Assembly: GCF_002709775.1 (NCBI RefSeq)
Contig: NZ_PAQR01000062.1
Coordinates: 1 to 52,774 of the forward strand
Direction: 5' to 3'
From: Thalassospira sp.
Lineage (GTDB): Bacteria; Pseudomonadota; Alphaproteobacteria; Rhodospirillales; Thalassospiraceae
Length of the DNA: 52,774 bases
The position numbers were made by a program, and so were the translations under genes. A model generated the notes under the pieces. It made no database searches. It saw only the letters and a list, made by a program, of their open reading frames with translations, and had not been told where the DNA came from. This document shows, one piece after another, positions 52,103-52,774 of the stretch. The first letter of the stretch is position 1; each line of letters starts with the position of its first letter.

Positions 52103-52669
52103 TCAGGCGGCTTTTGCGCCGGATTTTTCCCAGGAAAAACGCTGGAACGGTTCATCGACCGGGGTTTCGGCAACATGGTTGATGTAGTTCGACATCACTT
52201 TCTGAGCCAGACCGAGAATGATCTCAAGCACCTGCTGCTGGCCGTAACCAGCTGCGTAAAAGGCATCAAGCTGATCGCTGGTGACATTGCCGCGACTACG
52301 GGTCATGGCAAGCGTAAAGGTACGAAGTGTTTCGAGCTTTGCATCGGCAAGCGGGGTCTCATCGCGCAGCGCATTGATGGTGTCGGCATCGACTTTCATC
52401 ATATGGGCGATGGCGGTGTGGGCCGGAACGCAGTAATGGCAGCCATGCTCGACATTGATCGTCATCCAGACGACGGTCAGTTCATTGGCATCAAAGCTGG
52501 TCTTCTGAAACAGGCTATGCAGCGCCTGATAACCTTCAAGAACGGCCGGGGCTTCGGCCATGACGCCGTGCAGACCCGGGATCATGCCAAAGGCATCAAG
52601 CGAGTTCTGCAAAAGCGGCTTGGAATCGGCAGGTGCGGAATCTTTGTCGTAAATTTTGAAGTCGGACAT
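52103..52669 (-). CDS. Carboxymuconolactone decarboxylase / AhpD-family protein
   Basis: The protein has 188 residues, all helical. CHYCVPAHTAIAHMM has the CxxC and nearby His of AhpD-like thiol reductases, and VVWMTINVEHGCHYC (region) and VLEIILGLAQKVMSNYINHVAETPVDEPF are typical of the uncharacterised peroxidase-related branch. It may protect against peroxide or reactive electrophiles. The gene is preceded by two dyads that look like operators, so it is probably controlled by a repressor encoded beyond the window. Confidence 0.87.
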   Translation of the reverse strand: MSDFKIYDKDSAPADSKPLLQNSLDAFGMIPGLHGVMAEAPAVLEGYQALHSLFQKTSFDANELTVVWMTINVEHGCHYCVPAHTAIAHMMKVDADTINALRDETPLADAKLETLRTFTLAMTRSRGNVTSDQLDAFYAAGYGQQQVLEIILGLAQKVMSNYINHVAETPVDEPFQRFSWEKSGAKAA

Positions 52670-52688
52670 GGCGGTATCTCCAGAATTG

Positions 52689-52707
52689 TTGAGTGATTGC
52701 TCAATAA
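52689..52707. promoter_or_regulatory. Operator-like dyad 1 upstream of the CMD-family gene
   Basis: TTGAGTGATTGCTCAATAA: TTGAG and CTCAA arms with a 6-base spacer. It lies 20 bases before the start codon, where a repressor would block transcription. Confidence 0.7.
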
Positions 52708-52753
52708 CGATGGGCCGACGCTACCTTGACGATTTGACATTGGCAAGTTATTT

Positions 52754-52772
52754 TTGAGTGACTGCTCAATAA
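52754..52772. promoter_or_regulatory. Operator-like dyad 2 at the right edge
   Basis: TTGAGTGACTGCTCAATAA repeats dyad 1 with one base changed, 65 bases away in the same orientation. It is likely the operator of a divergent gene outside the window. Confidence 0.7.
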
Positions 52773-52774
52773 AC

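Noticed and set aside
1..52774. Insertion sequences, prophage, CRISPR arrays, rRNA or tRNA genes
   Set aside because: No transposase, integrase, phage gene, regularly spaced repeat or RNA-gene consensus was seen on either strand.

Overview
The window comes from the chromosome of an alphaproteobacterium, most likely of the Rhodospirillales and close to Thalassospira. The basis is gene content and order: parB-parA-rsmG-mnmG-mnmE, rho, hemE/hemH/hemJ, ppsR-maf-aroE-coaE-dnaQ, secB, fxsA, a Tim44-like gene and mltA. DUF3576, DUF6489, IalB-like and bactofilin genes fit the same group. The genus is inferred from memory of these families; no search was run. Nearly all genes are housekeeping genes. 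I found no insertion sequence, prophage, CRISPR array, tRNA or rRNA.

Layout. 1-7.2 kb: the 5' part of a ribA-like gene, an OmpR-type response regulator, a YggS protein divergent from a ThiE-like protein, a family 9 glycosyltransferase and two tandem porins. 7.4-10.2 kb: a DUF3576 lipoprotein gene, a shrunken leucyl-tRNA synthetase relic, lptE and holA. 10.3-17 kb: parB, parA, rsmG, mnmG and mnmE with three perfect parS sites. 17.1-21.8 kb: an inverted-repeat element, a 2Fe-2S ferredoxin, DUF6489 and an iron-type ABC importer headed by a DUF2946-like gene. 22-28 kb: a DUF255 thioredoxin-fold protein, ogt, a quinone oxidoreductase, an HD hydrolase, an orphan and rho. 28.5-34.4 kb (all minus): an XRE regulator, an Smr protein, a solute-binding protein, dnaQ, coaE, aroE, maf and ppsR. 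34.4-35.06 kb: the chromosomal origin oriC. 35-38 kb (plus): hemE, hemH and hemJ. 38-46.8 kb: envelope and export genes (secB, fxsA, Tim44-like, mltA, IalB-like, lipoprotein, bactofilin, EI24/CysZ-like) plus rlmN. 47 kb: a four-hairpin candidate small RNA. 47.3-52.8 kb: lolA, gshB, a cupin, a PhoD-like phosphatase, a GST and a CMD/AhpD-family protein.

The central system is the origin region. DnaA boxes and clustered GANTC (CcrM) sites lie between ppsR and hemE, and the parABS segregation locus lies about 20 kb away. Compared with the order I recall for other alphaproteobacteria, the block hemJ-hemH-hemE-oriC-ppsR-maf-aroE-coaE-dnaQ is inverted as a unit, so rho now faces the dnaQ side and hemJ faces secB.

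The least ordinary items are the LeuS relic at 7977-8639, the candidate small RNA at 46996-47117 with C-rich anti-Shine-Dalgarno-like loops, the acidic tail on ParB, the repeated TGACC-N3-GGTCA dyads before the first porin, and the paired TTGAGTGAYTGCTCAATAA sites at the right edge.
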